From the NCBI GenBank assembly GCA_934444485.1, contig CAKSCN010000102.1, positions 1 through 8,968 on the forward strand: a stretch of DNA of 8,968 nucleotides, read 5' to 3'. The DNA is from an uncultured Eubacteriales bacterium. GTDB taxonomy: Bacteria > Bacillota > Clostridia > Oscillospirales > CAG-382. The notes below the pieces were generated by a model that saw only the letters and a program-made list of their open reading frames with translations, did not search any database and was not told where the DNA came from. Numbering within the stretch: the first letter of the stretch is position 1; the number at the start of each line of letters is the position of its first letter. The position numbers and the translations under genes were made by a program. Positions 6,978 through 8,968 of the stretch are shown here, in pieces.

Positions 6978-7673
6978 ATGAAACCGAAAACCCAAATACA
7001 AAAGGAGCTTTTCGCTCTTGCCGACAGCGGCTACCGTGATTTTCATTCAAAGCTCATTCCGAACATAGAGTACGAGCGTATTATCGGCGTGCGCACACCG
7101 GCACTGCGCAAATATGCGGCGTCTTTGAACGGCACTCCCGAAGCGGAGGCTTTTCTCGGCGAACTGCCGCACGCATTCTACGAAGAGAACAACCTGCACG
7201 CATTCCTCATTGAAAAAGTGCGTGATTTCGACAAAGCGTTGGTGCTGACAGAGCGTTTTCTGCCGTACATCGACAACTGGGCGACCTGCGACTGCTTTGC
7301 GCCGAAGGTGTTTGCAAAGAATCTTCCGTTCATGCGCCGTAAAGCGACAGAGTGGATATCCTCCGGTGAAACGTACACCGTAAGGTACGGAGTAGGCGTG
7401 CTTATGCGGTACTTTCTCGACGGAGACATCAAAACGGCGACTGATGCTCTTGAAGAGGTTGCGGCGATAAAGAGCGAGGAATACTACGTAAACATGATGT
7501 GTGCGTGGTTCTTTGCAACGGCGCTTGCGAAAAAATATGAGCTTGCGCTTCCGTATTTTGAGAACCGCCGGCTTTTAAAGGACGTACACAACAAAGCGAT
7601 ACGCAAGGCTGTGGAGAGCTTCCGTGTCACCGACGACGCAAAGGCGCACCTGCGCACTCTCACCTTGAAATGA
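6978..7673 (+). CDS. DNA alkylation repair protein, AlkD-like HEAT repeats
   Basis: This 231-residue, all-helical cytoplasmic protein belongs to the COG4912 (AlkC/AlkD) family. AlkD-type members remove positively charged alkylated bases such as 7-methylguanine and 3-methyladenine without flipping the base. Diagnostic stretches are GVRTPALRKYA (37-47), YEENNLHAFLIEKV (68-81), and IDNWATCD (98-105). W101 and D105 have the same four-residue spacing as W109 and D113 of Bacillus cereus AlkD. W177 in MMCAWFFA is a candidate for the second active-site Trp, and R136 lies in TYTVRYGVG. Length is normal for the family (about 220-240). It is a single gene with its own perfect consensus promoter and an AAAAGGACG ribosome binding site. 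No Ada-type or stress regulator is nearby. Many members of this clostridial subgroup have not been tested, so activity is inferred. Confidence 0.92.
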   Translation: MKPKTQIQKELFALADSGYRDFHSKLIPNIEYERIIGVRTPALRKYAASLNGTPEAEAFLGELPHAFYEENNLHAFLIEKVRDFDKALVLTERFLPYIDNWATCDCFAPKVFAKNLPFMRRKATEWISSGETYTVRYGVGVLMRYFLDGDIKTATDALEEVAAIKSEEYYVNMMCAWFFATALAKKYELALPYFENRRLLKDVHNKAIRKAVESFRVTDDAKAHLRTLTLK

Positions 7674-7699
7674 TTCGCAGCCGAGGCCTTTTTTGCGTG

Positions 7700-7711
7700 T
7701 TTTGTACAAAA
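7700..7711. promoter_or_regulatory. Palindrome TTTTGTACAAAA upstream of the secreted-protein promoter
   Basis: This perfect 12-bp palindrome lies 17 nt upstream of the -35 box at 7729. Its TGTACA core recurs at 7771-7776, just after the predicted transcription start, and twice in the ydjI promoter region. It could be an operator or an activator site, but two further TGTACA copies occur inside the rhamnosidase gene, so the hexamer is not specific. Confidence 0.3.
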
Positions 7712-7728
7712 AACTGATTGTTTTGTCC

Positions 7729-7757
7729 TTGACTTTATTCAAACAGCATGGTAAAAT
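7729..7757 (+). promoter_or_regulatory. SigA-type promoter of the secreted repeat protein
   Basis: TTGACT (7729-7734), a 17-nt spacer and TAAAAT (7752-7757) suggest a transcription start near 7764. Confidence 0.8.
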
Positions 7758-7801
7758 AAACTTAAGTTGATGTACAGTTCACACAAAGAAAGGAAGCAAT
7801 C

Positions 7802-8809
7802 ATGAAAAAGCACACTCTTTCCCGCACACTCGCATTTATTGTGACGCTCGTCATGATAATCTCATCGATGTCTGTCGGCATATTCGCCACAGATGAAGAA
7901 CTTTCCGACGTTCTGTCGGTTGACTACGCAAGCGTTCAGCAGGGCTGCGTTGACAAAAAAGTCTCCTGCACCATTGAAAAAACAGAAATCGACGGCAAAA
8001 GCGTCGCTGCGATAAAGCCCATGACAGAGGACGCTGCGGCAACCGTCGTAACCATTGACGGCTACGGCTTCAACTCAAAGCTTACGGTCGATATACGTGA
8101 GTACAAATTCGCTTCGATCGAGTACAAGTACGTTTCGGAAAGACCGGTCGAGAACAAGATGATTCTCCGCGTTATGAAAAACGGAAACATACTTAAAGCG
8201 TCCACGGAAGTACCGGCAACGGCAAATATCAAAGCCGGTGACTGGAACGTGGCATACTTCCCCATAGGCGGTGCAATTGCCGCACAAATCGCAGAAGACG
8301 GCGACGGTATTCTCCGTCAGATTCATTTCTCCCCCTTCGGAAAATCCGACGTAACCATTATGAGCAAGGACGACGTTATCTATCTCGGCAAGCTCTCTTT
8401 CTACAAAACAAACCCCGATCCCAACGCCAAAGTTACTGTCGAATTTGCAAAGGGCAACCCGGACGCCAAGGGCACAGCTCCCGAAAAGGTTGAGATGAAG
8501 CCGGGCGAAAGCATAACGCTTCCCGAATGTCCTTTCACTCTCAAAAACGGCACGTTCCTCGGCTGGAAAGCTGCCGGTTCCGACACGGTTTACAAGCCCG
8601 GCGAGGTTATCACGCCCGAAACCGACACTCTTCTCAGTGCCTCATGGAAAGTCGAAGAAGAGAAAAAAGACCTTGTCGCTCTCGTTTTCGCAAGCTATCA
8701 GTCGGGACCCGTTGACAAAACTCCGGCAGTCAAGGTTGAGAATATTGATGACGAGAACAGCAAAATCGTAAAGATAATGCCTCAGCACGCCGAAGAGAAG
8801 ATACATTGA
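7802..8809 (+). CDS. Secreted repeat protein with InlB-like B-repeat, 3' end replaced
   Basis: The open frame encodes 335 residues with a clear signal peptide: KKHTLSR, a hydrophobic core to about residue 28, and probable cleavage after IFA (29). The mature protein is therefore exported. Residues about 36-205 look like a carbohydrate-binding-type beta-sandwich. Residues about 211-283 form a Listeria-Bacteroides (InlB B-repeat) module, with TFLGWKAAGSDTVYKPGE and LLSASWK. Residues about 290-326 repeat the start of the first module: LVALVFASYQSGPVDK matches VLSVDYASVQQGCVDK, and KIVKIMP matches SVAAIKPM. The second copy stops after only about 45 residues, and the last few codons run into DNA of an oppositely oriented topoisomerase gene. 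The natural protein was almost certainly longer, with at least one more full module and perhaps catalytic or anchoring domains. The ribosome binding site is AAAGGAAG (7789-7796). Function beyond binding or adhesion at the surface is unknown. Confidence 0.85.
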   Translation: MKKHTLSRTLAFIVTLVMIISSMSVGIFATDEELSDVLSVDYASVQQGCVDKKVSCTIEKTEIDGKSVAAIKPMTEDAAATVVTIDGYGFNSKLTVDIREYKFASIEYKYVSERPVENKMILRVMKNGNILKASTEVPATANIKAGDWNVAYFPIGGAIAAQIAEDGDGILRQIHFSPFGKSDVTIMSKDDVIYLGKLSFYKTNPDPNAKVTVEFAKGNPDAKGTAPEKVEMKPGESITLPECPFTLKNGTFLGWKAAGSDTVYKPGEVITPETDTLLSASWKVEEEKKDLVALVFASYQSGPVDKTPAVKVENIDDENSKIVKIMPQHAEEKIH

Positions 8810-8968
8810 CATCTCGCGCATTTTGTCGCGGGTGTAGATTATCTGACCGCCGCCCGCAAAGTCGGGTGCCTTTATTATGTCCATCAGCTTTTCGGTGTCG
8901 GTGCGCGGATTCCGCAGCAGCGCTATCGTTCCGTCGCAGATCTCATTGAGATTGAAGGAGCATATATT
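8808..8968 (-). CDS. DNA topoisomerase IV/gyrase subunit A, internal fragment
   Basis: The minus frame is open from the right edge. It reads NICSFNLNEICDGTIALL, then LMDIIKAPDFAGGGQIIY, then RDKMREM. This matches the GyrA/ParC region around 'IPPHNLTEV...LMEHIPGPDFPT' of E. coli GyrA (near residues 190-240) and, in style, the clostridial topoisomerase A proteins with 'KAPDF.TGGQI'. The roughly 190 upstream residues, including the catalytic Tyr, would lie right of the window. After KMREM the expected 'YxTGRGSF' is absent; instead the frame runs through reverse-complemented sequence of the secreted-protein gene to a stop at 8642-8644. The C-terminal two thirds of the protein are therefore missing here. 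Either the locus is rearranged or this is an assembly joint. Gyrase A and topoisomerase IV A cannot be told apart from this piece. Confidence 0.75.

Noticed and set aside
7674..7696. Terminator after the alkylation repair gene (GCC-GA-GGC then TTTTTT)
   Set aside because: The stem is only 3 bp with a 2-nt loop; a T-run is present but no convincing hairpin forms.
8642..8884. 80-residue minus-strand gene starting at 8884
   Set aside because: The topoisomerase-like frame continues upstream of this ATG to the window edge, and its distal part is only reverse-complemented secreted-protein sequence, so it is not an independent gene.

Overview
The window looks like chromosome from an anaerobic, Gram-positive Clostridia-type bacterium (Eubacteriales/Oscillospiraceae-like, probably gut or rumen). 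The evidence is indirect: strong SigA-type promoters, purine-rich ribosome binding sites, a YdjI-like SPFH protein, a clostridial-style topoisomerase A fragment, and a secreted protein with an InlB/Listeria-Bacteroides-type repeat. No RNA gene, insertion sequence, phage gene or CRISPR array was found.

Layout: (1) 1-600, minus strand, a YdjI-like SPFH protein cut by the left edge, with a perfect consensus promoter. (2) 872-5796, plus strand, three carbohydrate-active proteins without signal peptides: a DUF4832/TIM-barrel GH-like protein, a GH78 alpha-L-rhamnosidase, and a GH32-like (clan GH-J) beta-propeller hydrolase broken by a frameshift. Each has its own promoter. (3) 5842-6831, minus strand, a membrane-anchored alpha/beta hydrolase that converges on the GH genes across a bidirectional terminator. 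(4) 6978-7673, plus strand, an AlkD-like DNA alkylation repair protein. (5) 7802-about 8805, plus strand, the N-terminal part of a secreted repeat protein. (6) About 8808-8968, minus strand, an internal piece of a DNA topoisomerase/gyrase A subunit.

The three GH genes suggest a small intracellular unit that trims imported rhamnose-containing oligosaccharides or plant glycosides: GH78 would remove terminal L-rhamnose and the other two would act on the remaining sugars. No transporter or regulator lies in the window, so the substrate is inferred only from the families.

The most notable oddities are: the lesion in the GH32-like gene, which falls where the RDP catalytic motif should be and has a 5-nt microhomology signature; a 29-bp tandem duplication that triplicates the ribosome-binding-site-like sequence before the rhamnosidase; and the right end, where two genes are joined head-on with both C-termini missing, which suggests an inversion breakpoint or a chimeric assembly junction. 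I did not find a convincing new defence or mobile system.
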